Notes: generated by a model from the letters alone, not told the origin. A DNA stretch of 64,000 nt from Meridianimarinicoccus roseus (GCF_003172915.1 NZ_QGKU01000068.1:1-64000); one strand, 5' to 3'. Shown: positions 9,892 to 19,752, counted from the stretch's first letter. Numbers and translations are program-made.

Positions 9892-10692
9892 ATGGCCCAC
9901 GAAAAGAATCACGACTACCATATCCTCCAGCCGTCGATCTGGCCGCTTCTGGCCGCGGCCGGGGCGTTCTTCATGCTGTTCGGCGCCGTCCTTCTGATGC
10001 ACGGCAGCGGGCCCTGGATGTTCCTCGCCGGTCTGATCTGCGTGTTGTACGTCATGTTCGGCTGGTGGTCCGAAACCGTGGCCGAGAACCAGGTCGGCGA
10101 TCATACGCCGGTGGTCCAGATCGGCCTCCGCTACGGCTTCATCCTGTTCATTATGTCCGAGGTGATGTTCTTCGCGGCGTGGTTCTGGAGCTTCTTCAAG
10201 CATGCGCTCTATCCGATGGGCCCGGACAGCCCGGCTGTCGATGGCGTCTGGCCGCCGGTCGGCATCGAAACCTTCGATCCCTGGCACCTTCCGCTGATCA
10301 ACACGCTGATCCTGCTTTGCTCCGGCGCGGCGGCGACTTGGGCGCACCACGCGCTGGTTCACGAGAACAACCGCAAGGACATGAAGTGGGGACTGATCCT
10401 CGCCATCGGACTCGGCGTTCTGTTCACCGTCTTTCAGGTGTACGAATACAGCCACGCGGCCTTCGGCTTCTCGGGCAACATCTATGGTGCGAACTTCTTC
10501 ATGGCGACGGGCTTCCACGGCGCGCACGTGATCATCGGCACGATCTTCCTGACGATCTGCCTGTTGCGGCTTCAGGCTGGCCATTTCACCCCGGACAACC
10601 ACATCGGCTTCGAAGCCGCGTCGTGGTACTGGCACTTCGTGGACGTGGTCTGGCTGTTCCTGTTCGCGTCGATCTATATCTGGGGCGGTTGA
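9892..10692 (+). CDS. ctaE: Cytochrome c oxidase subunit III
   Basis: Seven-helix subunit that stabilises subunit I and supports proton uptake. The protein has 266 residues and begins [12 protein letters not shown]. Family signatures include the membrane glutamate in [18 protein letters not shown], the histidine-rich [12 protein letters not shown] and the C-terminal [15 protein letters not shown]. The start is preceded by a purine-rich stretch (GAGAGAGACAGAG). It follows ctaG, as is typical of alphaproteobacteria. Confidence 0.97.
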   Translation: MAHEKNHDYHILQPSIWPLLAAAGAFFMLFGAVLLMHGSGPWMFLAGLICVLYVMFGWWSETVAENQVGDHTPVVQIGLRYGFILFIMSEVMFFAAWFWSFFKHALYPMGPDSPAVDGVWPPVGIETFDPWHLPLINTLILLCSGAAATWAHHALVHENNRKDMKWGLILAIGLGVLFTVFQVYEYSHAAFGFSGNIYGANFFMATGFHGAHVIIGTIFLTICLLRLQAGHFTPDNHIGFEAASWYWHFVDVVWLFLFASIYIWGG

Positions 10693-10720
10693 ACCTTCCC
10701 CACTGTCAGGCGTAAAGCGG

Positions 10721-10744
10721 GGCGCGGGCCGAAAGGCCTGCGCC
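10721..10744 (+). other. Stem-loop with GAAA tetraloop between ctaE and surf1
   Basis: GGCGCGGGCC (10721-10730), loop GAAA, then GGCCTGCGCC (10735-10744): ten pairs with one G-T wobble, capped by a GNRA-type tetraloop. It lies 29 bases past the ctaE stop and 28 before the surf1 start. A short pyrimidine run (CTTCCCGTTC) follows, but no true T tract. It probably acts as an mRNA stabiliser or a partial terminator that reduces surf1-thrC expression relative to the oxidase subunits. Confidence 0.55.
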
Positions 10745-10772
10745 CTTCCCGTTCGCGCCGCACGGAGGCCTC

Positions 10773-11447
10773 ATGCGACTTCTTCTGCCCCTGATGTTCG
10801 GCCTGGCCGGGACGGCGATCCTGGTCTGGCTCGGCCTGTGGCAGATGCAGCGGCTTGACTGGAAAGAGGCGGTGCTGGCCGACATGGAGGCGCAGATGAC
10901 CGGTGCGCCGGTCGCGGTTCCCGCCGATCCCGATCCCGGAGCTGACAGGTACCTGCCGGTGCAGGCCAGCGGGACCATCGGCGCGGAGGAGATCCTGGTG
11001 CAGGCGAGCCTGAAGGCGGTTGGCCCCGGTTACCGAGTGATCGCGCCATTCGATCTTGGCGCGCGGCGCATCCTGATCGACCGCGGATTCATCCGCCAGA
11101 CCGACCGTGACCGGCCGCGCCCTGCGGTGCAGGCAACCGTGACCGGTAACCTGCATTGGCCCGACGAGGTAGACGGCTTCACCCCCGATCCCGAAGGTCG
11201 CCTGTGGTTCGCGCGCGACGTGCCAGCGATGGCGGCGGAACTGGGCACCGACCCGGTCCTGCTGGTCGTGCGCAGAACCGACGAGGCGCCTTTGGCGGTC
11301 ACGCCGCTGCCGGTCGACACTGCGGGCATTCCCAACAATCACCTGCAATACGCGGTGACATGGTTCCTGCTGGCGATCGTCTGGGCCGGCATGACCGCCT
11401 TCTTCGCAGCGCAGGCGCGCCGCAACCGTGAAAGCGAAAGCACATGA
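10773..11447 (+). CDS. SURF1 family oxidase assembly protein
   Basis: Helps insert heme A into subunit I. The 224-residue protein has one membrane helix at each end with a periplasmic domain between. Signatures are WLGLWQMQRLDWKE after helix 1, YRVIAPFDLGARRILIDRGF in the middle, and the family-typical NNHLQYAVTWFLLAIVWAG entering helix 2. An AGG-containing ribosome site (ACGGAGGCCTC) precedes the ATG. Its stop overlaps the thrC start (ATGA). Confidence 0.93.
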   Translation: MRLLLPLMFGLAGTAILVWLGLWQMQRLDWKEAVLADMEAQMTGAPVAVPADPDPGADRYLPVQASGTIGAEEILVQASLKAVGPGYRVIAPFDLGARRILIDRGFIRQTDRDRPRPAVQATVTGNLHWPDEVDGFTPDPEGRLWFARDVPAMAAELGTDPVLLVVRRTDEAPLAVTPLPVDTAGIPNNHLQYAVTWFLLAIVWAGMTAFFAAQARRNRESEST

Positions 11448-12835
11448 AGTACGTCTCTACCCGCGGCAAGGCGCCGGTCCTGAATTTCGAAGAAGCGATG
11501 CTGACCGGGCTGGCCCGCGACGGCGGGTTGTATCTTCCCGAGACGATCCCGGTGTTCGATGCCGCGCAGATCGCCGCTCTGGCGGGGCTGCCCTATGAAG
11601 AGGTCGCTTTCCGCGTCATGAAGCCCTTCATCGGCGACACCTTCACCGATGCGGAGTTCCGCGCCATCATCGAGCGGGCCTATTCCGGTTTCGGACATGC
11701 CGCGCGCGCGCCGCTGGTTCAGACCGACGCAAATCAGTTCCTGCTGGAACTGTTCCACGGACCGACGCTCGCGTTCAAGGATTTCGCGATGCAGATGATC
11801 GGCCAGATGTTCGAGGTCGCGCTGAAGCGCCGGGGCGACCGCGTCACCATCATCGGGGCCACATCGGGCGACACCGGCTCCGCCGCGATCGAAGCGTTCC
11901 GCGGACTCGATGCGGTGGACGTGTTCATCCTGTTCCCGCATGGCCGGGTGTCCGAGGTGCAGCGCCGCCAGATGACCACCCCGTCCGAGCCAAATGTCCA
12001 CGCATTGGCGCTGGACGGAGATTTCGACGACTGCCAGGCGCGTGTAAAAGACGCCTTCAATCATTTCGACTTCCGTGACCGGGTGCGGCTGGCCGGCGTC
12101 AATTCAATCAACTGGGCGCGGGTGCTGGCACAGGTCGTCTACTACTTCACCGCGGCAACCGCGCTTGGCGCACCGCACCGCAAGGTCAGCTTCACCGTGC
12201 CGACAGGCAATTTCGGCGATATCTTCGCGGGCTACGTCGCGCGCCGAATGGGTTTGCCGATCCACAAGCTGGTGATCGCCACCAACCGCAACGATATACT
12301 GCACCGCACGATGGAAACCGGTGCCTACACCAAGTCGGGCGTGGAGCCGACGATCAGCCCGTCGATGGACATCCAGGTCAGTTCCAACTTCGAACGTGTG
12401 CTGTTCGAGGTCTACGACCGCGACGGCGCTGCGGTTGCGGACCAGATGAAGATGCTCGGCGAAAGCGGCAGCTTCCCGATCAGCCAGGGCGCCCTTGGCC
12501 GTTTGCGCGATCTGTTCGCCAGCGGCCGCGCCTCGGAAGAGGAAACCGCGGCGACGATCACCCGGTCCTTTGCCACGAGCGGCGAGATCCTTTGCCCGCA
12601 CACTGCGGTCGGCGTGAAGGTCGCGCACGAACTTGCCGACCCGCAGGTGCCGATGATCACACTGGCCACGGCGCATCCGGCCAAGTTTCCTGACGCAGTC
12701 GAGGCGGCGATGGGTCGGCGCCCGCCGCTTCCCAACCGCATGTCGGACCTGTATGAGCGGCCGGAACGGGTGACCCGCGTCGCCAACGAATTGGTGGCCA
12801 TCGAAACCCTCATCGAGGAGAAGATTTCAGCGTGA
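11444..12835 (+). CDS. thrC: Threonine synthase
   Basis: PLP enzyme making L-threonine from O-phosphohomoserine. The 463-residue protein starts MKYVSTRGKAPVLNFEEA, typical of the long proteobacterial class. The Schiff-base lysine is K112 in GPTLAFKDFAMQ, and the phosphate-binding loop is GATSGDTGSAAIEAF. It overlaps surf1 by four bases and shares GTGA with the following peptidase gene. This biosynthetic gene at the tail of the oxidase cluster is a recurrent Rhodobacterales arrangement. Confidence 0.97.
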   Translation: MKYVSTRGKAPVLNFEEAMLTGLARDGGLYLPETIPVFDAAQIAALAGLPYEEVAFRVMKPFIGDTFTDAEFRAIIERAYSGFGHAARAPLVQTDANQFLLELFHGPTLAFKDFAMQMIGQMFEVALKRRGDRVTIIGATSGDTGSAAIEAFRGLDAVDVFILFPHGRVSEVQRRQMTTPSEPNVHALALDGDFDDCQARVKDAFNHFDFRDRVRLAGVNSINWARVLAQVVYYFTAATALGAPHRKVSFTVPTGNFGDIFAGYVARRMGLPIHKLVIATNRNDILHRTMETGAYTKSGVEPTISPSMDIQVSSNFERVLFEVYDRDGAAVADQMKMLGESGSFPISQGALGRLRDLFASGRASEEETAATITRSFATSGEILCPHTAVGVKVAHELADPQVPMITLATAHPAKFPDAVEAAMGRRPPLPNRMSDLYERPERVTRVANELVAIETLIEEKISA

Positions 12836-14094
12836 GCGTCGAAATTCATAGATTGTCCAACGGCCTGCGCATCGTCACCGAACGGATGCCGGGGCTCAAG
12901 TCCGCGGCCATTGGCCTGTGGGTCACCGCGGGCGGGCGGCATGAACGGCTGGAACAAAACGGTATCGCCCATTTCCTGGAACACATGGCGTTCAAGGGCA
13001 CCAAGCGGCGGTCGGCCCTGCAGATCGCCGAGGCGATCGAGGATGTGGGAGGCTACATCAACGCCTACACCTCTCGCGAGATGACGGCATACTACGCGCG
13101 TGTGCTGGAAGATAACGTGATGCTGGCGCTGGACGTGATCGCCGACATCATCCTGAACCCGGTGATGGACCCCGCCGAGATCGAGGTGGAGCGCGGCGTG
13201 ATCCTTCAGGAGATCGGACAGGCGCTGGATACGCCCGATGACATCGTCTTCGACTGGCTTCAGGAGGTCGCCTTTCCGGACCAGCCCATCGGTCGCACCA
13301 TCCTTGGCGAAGCGGCCCGCGTGAAGGGCTTCTCGCGCGAGGATCTGTTCGGTTTCGTCGGCGAACGCTATGGGCCGGACCAGATGATCCTGTCTGCAGC
13401 CGGATCGGTGGATCACGATCAGATCGTTGCCGAGGCCGAGAAGCTTTTCGGGCATCTCAAGCCCGCGCCCTTCGCGCTGGCCACGCCCGCGCGTTTCGCC
13501 TGCGGCGAACACCGGACCGACAAGGCGCTGGAACAGGCGCATATGGCGATCGCGCTGGAAGGGCCCAGCTACCGCGACGACGACATCTATACGGCGCAGG
13601 TCTTTGCCACGGCGCTGGGGGGTGGCATGTCCTCGCGGCTGTTCCAGGAGATCCGCGAGAAGCGCGGCCTCTGCTACACGATCTTCGCGCAGGCGTCGGC
13701 CTATTCCGATACCGGTATGACCATGATCTACGCTGGCACCAGCGGCGAGCAGGTAGGCGAGTTGGCCCGCATCACCATCGACGAGTTGCGCAAGGCCACG
13801 CAGGAACTCAACGATGCGGAACTGGCCCGCGCGCGGTCACAGATGAAGGCGGGCCTTCTGATGGGGCTGGAAAGCCCGTCGAACCGTGCCGAAAGGTTGG
13901 CGCGGCTGGTGGCGATCTGGAACCGGGTGCCGCCGCTGGAAGAAACTGTTGACCTGATCGAGGGCGCGACCGCCGCCCGTATTCGCGACTATGGCACTCG
14001 GATCGCCGCGGCTGCACCGGCGGCAATGGCGCTTTACGGGCCGGTGTCGGGCGCGCCGTCGCTGGAGGAACTCAGGGGGCGGCTTGCGGCATGA
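12832..14094 (+). CDS. M16 family zinc peptidase (mitochondrial processing peptidase-like)
   Basis: A 420-residue single-subunit M16B peptidase. The inverted zinc motif HFLEH (H47, E50, H51) lies in GIAHFLEHMAFKGT, with the third ligand region in EVERGVILQEIGQALDTPDD. The glycine-rich region GGGMSSRLFQEIREKRGLCYT is also present. The proteins resemble the mitochondrial processing peptidase beta subunit; the bacterial substrates are not established. Translation starts at GTG (12832), overlapping the thrC stop. Its stop overlaps the acetyltransferase start. Confidence 0.94.
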   Translation: MSVEIHRLSNGLRIVTERMPGLKSAAIGLWVTAGGRHERLEQNGIAHFLEHMAFKGTKRRSALQIAEAIEDVGGYINAYTSREMTAYYARVLEDNVMLALDVIADIILNPVMDPAEIEVERGVILQEIGQALDTPDDIVFDWLQEVAFPDQPIGRTILGEAARVKGFSREDLFGFVGERYGPDQMILSAAGSVDHDQIVAEAEKLFGHLKPAPFALATPARFACGEHRTDKALEQAHMAIALEGPSYRDDDIYTAQVFATALGGGMSSRLFQEIREKRGLCYTIFAQASAYSDTGMTMIYAGTSGEQVGELARITIDELRKATQELNDAELARARSQMKAGLLMGLESPSNRAERLARLVAIWNRVPPLEETVDLIEGATAARIRDYGTRIAAAAPAAMALYGPVSGAPSLEELRGRLAA

Positions 14095-14678
14095 TCCGGC
14101 TGAACCGGAGCCGCGTGCAGATCGTGTCCGAAAGGATGCGTTTGCGTCCACCGATCCACGCGGATTTCCTGGTCTGGTGCGCGCTGCGGCGTGAAAGCCT
14201 TGAATTCCTGCAGCCTTGGGAGCCGACCTGGGCCGCCGATCACCTGTCCCGGCGCGGCTTCACGAACCGCGTGCATTGGGCGCGGCGCAGCATCGACAAC
14301 GGCACGGCGCTGCCGCTGTTCCTGTTCCACGCGGGCACGGGCGACCTGCTCGGCGCAATCACGCTGGACAACATCCGGCGCGGTCCGGCGCAGGCCGCTA
14401 CCCTGGGCTACTGGATCGGGGAACGGCACGCGCGGCAGGGCTACATGCGCGAGGCGATCCGCGCCGTCACGCACCACGCGTTCAAGGTGATGGACCTCAG
14501 CCGCCTCGAAGCGGCCTGCCTGCCCGAGAACGCGGCCTCGCGCGGGGTGCTGGAGAGTTCCGGCTTCAAGTACGAGGGCGTTGCGCAAAGCTATCTTCAG
14601 ATCAACGGGCGCTGGCGCAATCATGTGCTGTACGCCAATTTGCGCAGCGACCGGCGCGGAAGGTCGGACGCAACCTGA
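14091..14678 (+). CDS. GNAT acetyltransferase, RimJ/RimL type
   Basis: A 195-residue acetyl-CoA-dependent N-acetyltransferase resembling enzymes that modify ribosomal protein N-termini. Visible features are SERMRLRPPIHADFLVW at the N-terminus, the acetyl-CoA loop region LGYWIGERHARQGYMREA and the C-terminal ASRGVLESSGFKYEGVAQ. The start overlaps the M16 gene stop (ATGA), so it is the last member of the ctaC-led transcription unit. The target is unknown. Confidence 0.88.
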   Translation: MIRLNRSRVQIVSERMRLRPPIHADFLVWCALRRESLEFLQPWEPTWAADHLSRRGFTNRVHWARRSIDNGTALPLFLFHAGTGDLLGAITLDNIRRGPAQAATLGYWIGERHARQGYMREAIRAVTHHAFKVMDLSRLEAACLPENAASRGVLESSGFKYEGVAQSYLQINGRWRNHVLYANLRSDRRGRSDAT

Positions 14679-14752
14679 CGCGGCCGGCACGGCGGACGTG
14701 ACCTTCGCGCCCGATGCGCTATGCTTTGCGGCATAGTGTCGGAGGAAGCCGG

Positions 14753-15577
14753 ATGCGCCTGATCGCCCTGTTACTTGCCTGCGCCGTTCTTGCCCTGCCT
14801 GCCGCGGCGCAGGATCGCAAGCCAAGCCACTGCATTTCGCTGGTCCGCAACACGCCGGGACTTGCCGTCGTGCAGAAGGCTGCCTTCCGAAATCCGCTGC
14901 CGGAGTACACGGTCCGGCTGAGTTTCCTCGGCCATGCCATGTTTCTTCTGCAGACGCCGGGCGGGCAAAGCGCGGTGACCGACTATACCGGGTTCATCGG
15001 CAGCGCCGACCATGTGCCGGACGTCGCCACGATGAATCGTGCGCATTCCAGCCATTGGACCGAAGATCCCGACCCGCGCATTCCCCATGTCCTGCCGGGC
15101 TGGGACTTCGAAACCGGGCGCGCCGATCATTACCTGGAAACCGGCGATCTCATCGTGCGCAACGTGACCACAGACATCCGGAGCTATTCGGCTGAGGACG
15201 GCAAGGACGGCAATTCGATCTTCGTGTTCGAAACCGCAGGGCTGTGCATCGGGCATCTGGGACACCTGCACCACGAACCCACGCCGGAACAATACGCCGC
15301 GCTGGGACGGCTGGACGTCGTGATGGTTCCGGTGGATGGCGGCTACACGATGGACGTGCGGGCGATGATGCGCGTCGTGCAGCGGCTTCGGTCCTCGATC
15401 GTGGTGCCGATGCACTGGTTCGGCCCGAGCACGCTGGAATATTTCATTGACGGAATGTCCGGTGAATTTGCCGTCGAACGGCTGGATCGATCCTGGCTGG
15501 AGGTGTCGCTGCGCACGCTGCCCAGCCGTCCGACGATCATGGTGCTGCAACCGTCCTACCTGCGCCGCGATGAGTGA
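14753..15577 (+). CDS. Exported metallo-beta-lactamase-fold protein (UlaG-like)
   Basis: A 274-residue protein with a clear signal peptide (MRLIALLLACAVLALPAAAQ). The remainder resembles the UlaG/L-ascorbate-6-phosphate lactonase branch of the metallo-beta-lactamase fold: VRLSFLGHAMFLLQTPGG, TDYTGF, IGHLGHLHHEPT, VVMVPVDGGYTMD and VVPMHWFGPSTLEYF. The first metal motif reads NRAHSSHW instead of the classic HxHxDH, so metal binding may be modified. The start at 14753 is supported by a strong ribosome site, GGAGGAAG, five bases upstream. It overlaps the FAD oxidase gene by eight bases. The substrate is unknown. Confidence 0.85.
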   Translation: MRLIALLLACAVLALPAAAQDRKPSHCISLVRNTPGLAVVQKAAFRNPLPEYTVRLSFLGHAMFLLQTPGGQSAVTDYTGFIGSADHVPDVATMNRAHSSHWTEDPDPRIPHVLPGWDFETGRADHYLETGDLIVRNVTTDIRSYSAEDGKDGNSIFVFETAGLCIGHLGHLHHEPTPEQYAALGRLDVVMVPVDGGYTMDVRAMMRVVQRLRSSIVVPMHWFGPSTLEYFIDGMSGEFAVERLDRSWLEVSLRTLPSRPTIMVLQPSYLRRDE

Positions 15578-17003
15578 CACGCTGTCCCGCCACCCGGTGC
15601 TGTCCGCGCTGCGCGGGGCGTTGCCGGAGGGTGCAGTGCGGGCGGCGGGCCCCGGCCACCTGGAGGAACCGCGCGGGCGTTTTCACGGACATGCGCTTGC
15701 GCTGGTGCTGCCGTCCTGCACACGCGAGGTCGCCGAAACGGTGCGCATCGCGGGCGCGGCAGGTGTGCCCGTGGTGCCTTATGGCGGGGGCACCGGGCTT
15801 GTCGGTGGGCAAATTGTGCCGGACGGTCCCGCCCCGCTTCTGATCTCGCTGGAACGGATGAACCGGCTGCGCGCCGTCTACCGGGCCGAGAACGTGCTGA
15901 TCTGCGAAGCGGGCACAACCCTTCAGGACGTGCAGGACGCGGCATCGGCGCATGGGCTTCTGTTTCCGCTTGCGCTTGCGTCGCAGGGGTCGTGCCGGAT
16001 CGGCGGAAACCTCGCGACTAACGCGGGCGGGGTGAACGTGCTGCGCTATGGCAACGCGCGCGACCTCTGCCTCGGGCTCGAAGCGGTGCTACCCGACGGC
16101 AGCATCTGGAATGGGCTGAAACGCCTGCGCAAGGACAATACCGGCTATGACCTGCGCAACCTGCTGATCGGTTCCGAAGGCACGCTGGGCGTCATCACCG
16201 CCGCCAGCCTGCGTCTGTTCCCGCGCCCGCGTTCCGAAGCCGCTGGTTTCGTGGCGGTGGACAGTCCGGCGGCGGCGCTGGACCTGCTGGCGCTGGCGCG
16301 GGACGACCTGGGCGAAGGGATCACCGCGTTCGAACTGGTCGCGCGGCAGAGCTTCGATTTCCTGTCCGAAACGCTGCCCGACCTGCGCCAGCCTTTCGGC
16401 GATACCCCGCCTGACTGGGCGGTGCTGATCGACGTGGGGCTGCATGGCGCGCAGGACGCCGGTGCGGCGCTGACCGTGCTTCTGGAACGCGCGATGGCGG
16501 CCGGGTTGGTGCGGGATGGGGTGCTTTCCGGTTGTGAGGCGCAGCGCGCGGCGTTCTGGGCCACGCGTGAGCAGATACCCGAAGCCAACCGACGTATCGG
16601 GTCGATCTCGTCGCATGATGTGTCGTTGCCATTGGGCGCGTTGCCGGATTTCATCGAGCGGGCACGCGCCGCCGTCGAGGCGTTGGGCCAGTTTCGGGTG
16701 AACTGCTTCGGGCATCTTGGCGACGGAAACCTGCATTACAACGTATTCCCGCCCAAGGGCGAACAGCGTGACCGCTACGCGGCGGCCTCGGACCGGGTGC
16801 GGCGCACGGTTCACGATCTTGTCGATGCGATGGGCGGATCGGTCAGTGCCGAACACGGGATCGGCCGATTGAAGGTGGCCGATCTGGAACGCTACGGCGA
16901 TCCGGCGAAACTGGCGGCGATGCGCGCGATCAAGGCGGCGCTTGACCCGCGTGGGATCATGAATCCCGGCGCGGTGCTGCGGCAGGGCGTGCCGTCGGCC
17001 TGA
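15570..17003 (+). CDS. FAD-linked 2-hydroxyacid oxidase/dehydrogenase (GlcD-like)
   Basis: A 477-residue flavoprotein of the vanillyl-alcohol oxidase fold (FAD_binding_4 plus FAD-oxidase C domains). The FAD-binding half has PYGGGTGLVGGQIV and GGNLATNAGGVNVLRYGN. The C-terminal half has the catalytic and metal-binding HLGDGNLHYN and SAEHGIGRLK motifs typical of D-lactate, D-2-hydroxyglutarate and glycolate dehydrogenases. The ATG at 15570 overlaps the previous gene. No glcE/glcF partners lie nearby, favouring a stand-alone D-2-hydroxyacid dehydrogenase. Confidence 0.92.
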   Translation: MSDTLSRHPVLSALRGALPEGAVRAAGPGHLEEPRGRFHGHALALVLPSCTREVAETVRIAGAAGVPVVPYGGGTGLVGGQIVPDGPAPLLISLERMNRLRAVYRAENVLICEAGTTLQDVQDAASAHGLLFPLALASQGSCRIGGNLATNAGGVNVLRYGNARDLCLGLEAVLPDGSIWNGLKRLRKDNTGYDLRNLLIGSEGTLGVITAASLRLFPRPRSEAAGFVAVDSPAAALDLLALARDDLGEGITAFELVARQSFDFLSETLPDLRQPFGDTPPDWAVLIDVGLHGAQDAGAALTVLLERAMAAGLVRDGVLSGCEAQRAAFWATREQIPEANRRIGSISSHDVSLPLGALPDFIERARAAVEALGQFRVNCFGHLGDGNLHYNVFPPKGEQRDRYAAASDRVRRTVHDLVDAMGGSVSAEHGIGRLKVADLERYGDPAKLAAMRAIKAALDPRGIMNPGAVLRQGVPSA

Positions 17004-17108
17004 CACTGGCTGTGTCCAAACGCACGGTTTGAGGGTCCGGAATCCTTACCTTACGGGAAGGCCGCCGATCGGTTAACCTTAAGTTGCGAATTCAGAAAGG
17101 ATGAGCCG

Positions 17109-17225
17109 ATGAAGATGATTCTGTGTGTTGTCCTGTTGTCCGCCGCCGCGCCCGTTCTTGCGCAATCCTCGCCCAAATGCCCGGACGCCTACAAACCCTG
17201 CGGGAATGTCTGCTGTCCCAAGTAA
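17109..17225 (+). CDS. Small secreted cysteine-rich peptide (38 residues)
   Basis: The reading frame encodes 38 residues: a signal peptide (MKMILCVVLLSAAAPVLA) and a ~20-residue mature part, QSSPKCPDAYKPCGNVCCPK. The mature part holds four cysteines in a C-x5-C-x3-CC spacing, with prolines and a glycine, as in small disulfide-locked folds. An AAAGGA ribosome site sits seven bases before the ATG. It is a short gene, but the signal peptide, ribosome site and cysteine pattern together make it convincing. Nineteen bases later begins another exported protein gene, probably on the same transcript. Function unknown. Confidence 0.7.
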   Translation: MKMILCVVLLSAAAPVLAQSSPKCPDAYKPCGNVCCPK

Positions 17226-17244
17226 TGAAACTGGGAGAAAGACG

Positions 17245-17976
17245 ATGCTCAAACGTGTCGCTATGGTACTCAGCGTCCTGGCCGTGCTTCTGGTCAGTGC
17301 TTTCTTGGTTAACAAGGTGACCGCCGTCACGCTGGACGATGTCGCATATCACTTCAGCCTTGGCCGAACGAAGGCCACGGTTGGCGTCAGCGGGGGGGAT
17401 ATCTACGCGATCTCGCCCGATGGCCTTGCCGAAACAAAGCTTTGTTCTTTGAAATTGCAGGAAGACTTCGTCACTCGCGTCAAGGTGGAGGCCCGCTTTA
17501 CCAACGCCATCGGCGATACGCTTCCGTTCCTTGTGAACTGGGTGTCGCTGGGGTCTGAAGACAGCCTTGGCACGACGGAAGGTTTCAAGGCCGGCAACCT
17601 GCACTTCTCAGGCGAGTTCACGGAGCTTCAGCCCGACGCGCCTATGGGTGCACCGGCCGACTGCGAACGCAAGATGGCCGAGTTCATGAACCGCCGCCAC
17701 CGCATCTGCATGGTGCGCAGTTCACTGATCCCGACCGAGAACGGCGTTTTCAGTGCCTATCGTTTCGACCAGCTGCAGATGTGGTTGCCCGAATCGATTT
17801 TCGAGATGAACGGTCTTGTGAAAAGCGATGCCGCACATGAGGTACAGACCCAGTCCTGCCCGCTAAGCTCGGCGGTTCCGTGGGATGTGGCTTTTCGCAA
17901 GTCGCTTCGGGTCATCAACATGGAAAACCTGCCCGACGAAGACGCGGAAGAGAAAGGCACGGACAAGGAAGTCTGA
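17245..17976 (+). CDS. Membrane-anchored or exported protein of unknown function
   Basis: The 243-residue protein begins MLKRVAMVLSVLAVLLVSAFLVNKV, an N-terminal hydrophobic helix (about 5-23) without an obvious cleavage site, so it is probably anchored and periplasmic. The rest is soluble, beta-prone sequence with cysteines at KLCSLK, PADCERK, RICMVRSS and TQSCPLSS. I recognise no family. The start at 17245 follows GGGAGAAAG. It sits directly behind the cysteine-rich peptide gene and convergent with apt. Confidence 0.8.
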   Translation: MLKRVAMVLSVLAVLLVSAFLVNKVTAVTLDDVAYHFSLGRTKATVGVSGGDIYAISPDGLAETKLCSLKLQEDFVTRVKVEARFTNAIGDTLPFLVNWVSLGSEDSLGTTEGFKAGNLHFSGEFTELQPDAPMGAPADCERKMAEFMNRRHRICMVRSSLIPTENGVFSAYRFDQLQMWLPESIFEMNGLVKSDAAHEVQTQSCPLSSAVPWDVAFRKSLRVINMENLPDEDAEEKGTDKEV

Positions 17977-18030
17977 CAGCTGATCGGCCAGGCCGCCCAA
18001 CACGGCTACCCGATAAGAAGATCCTAACAT

Positions 18031-18065
18031 CAGCCCGCGCGCGCGTGAGAGGCGCGGGCGGGCTG
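18031..18065. terminator. Bidirectional stem-loop between convergent genes
   Basis: CAGCCCG (18031-18037) pairs with CGGGCTG (18059-18065), extended inside by CGCGC/GCGCG with a small bulge. It ends two bases from the apt stop and about 55 past the stop of the exported-protein gene. GC-rich stem without a T run on either side; the position between converging genes supports a terminator role. Confidence 0.45.
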
Positions 18066-18067
18066 CA

Positions 18068-18598
18068 TCAGTCTCCTTCGTAGGCGCAAAGGGCGTGGAC
18101 TTTCATCCCCAGCCCTTCAAGACGCGCGCGACCGCCAAGGTCCGGCAGATCGACGACGAAGGCGCAACCCACGATGTCGCCGCCCAGCCGTTCCACAAGT
18201 TTGATCCCTGCCTCCGCCGTACCGCCGGTGGCCAGCAGGTCGTCCACGATCAGCACCGACTGGCCCGGCGCGATAGCGTCGTCATGCACCTCGACGGTGG
18301 CCTGGCCGTATTCCAGCGTGTAGTCCTCGGAGATGGTGGCGGCGGGCAGCTTTCCCTTCTTGCGCACCGGCACGAAGCCCGCTGACAGCTGGTGCGCCAC
18401 GGCGCCGCCCAGGATGAAGCCACGCGCTTCCAGCCCGACGACCACGTCGATGCGCCGCCCGGCGTAGGGTTGCAGCAACTGGTCCACCGCGATGCGGAAG
18501 CCCCGCGGATCGGCGAACAGCGTGGTCACGTCACGGAACATGATCCCTGCATGGGGAAAATCGGGGATGGTGCGGATATAGTCCTGAACCTGTGCCAT
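18068..18598 (-). CDS. apt: Adenine phosphoribosyltransferase
   Basis: Salvages adenine to AMP using PRPP. It has 176 residues, the family length. The PRPP-binding signature is [16 protein letters not shown], and the N-terminal [15 protein letters not shown] is characteristic of Apt. It lies three bases after the mtnP stop on the same strand. The pairing makes sense because MtnP releases adenine from methylthioadenosine, which Apt recycles. Confidence 0.97.
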   Translation of the reverse strand: MAQVQDYIRTIPDFPHAGIMFRDVTTLFADPRGFRIAVDQLLQPYAGRRIDVVVGLEARGFILGGAVAHQLSAGFVPVRKKGKLPAATISEDYTLEYGQATVEVHDDAIAPGQSVLIVDDLLATGGTAEAGIKLVERLGGDIVGCAFVVDLPDLGGRARLEGLGMKVHALCAYEGD

Positions 18599-18601
18599 GC
18601 C

Positions 18602-19477
<876 letters not shown>

Positions 19478-19543
19478 GCCGTGCTCCGTGCTGGTGGCGT
19501 TTCGCGGCAGACTAGGGGCAAACCGGCACGGGGAAAAGTGGGC

Positions 19544-19705
19544 TTACAGGCCCACCAGCGCGCGCAACTGAGGCATCACGATGGCGGCCGACACGCCCAG
19601 CACCGCGCCGAACACGAGTCGTCCATACCAGCGCCTGAACCGCGGCGCGAGCAGGCCGACAAGACCGCACAGCACGGCGTAGAAGGTGACCGGGAACATG
19701 TCCAT
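19544..19705 (-). CDS. Small two-helix membrane protein
   Basis: A 53-residue protein (MDMFPVTFYAVLCGLVGLLA...) with two short hydrophobic segments separated by an Arg-rich turn (PRFRRWYGR), suggesting a cytoplasmic loop. It lies between the flavin reductase gene and mtnP on the same strand, 66 bases upstream of mtnP. No family recognised. The hydrophobic-basic-hydrophobic pattern and operon position support a real gene. Confidence 0.55.
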   Translation of the reverse strand: MDMFPVTFYAVLCGLVGLLAPRFRRWYGRLVFGAVLGVSAAIVMPQLRALVGL

Positions 19706-19752
19706 GACGCAACGCTAGCACCCGGTGCCGCGCACGCGAAGCCAAAACGCAC

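Noticed and set aside
17071-17084. GGTTAACCTTAAG upstream of the mini-protein gene as a full CtrA box
   Set aside because: CtrA boxes need TTAA-N7-TTAA; here the two TTAA elements are only two bases apart, so only a half-site could be argued.
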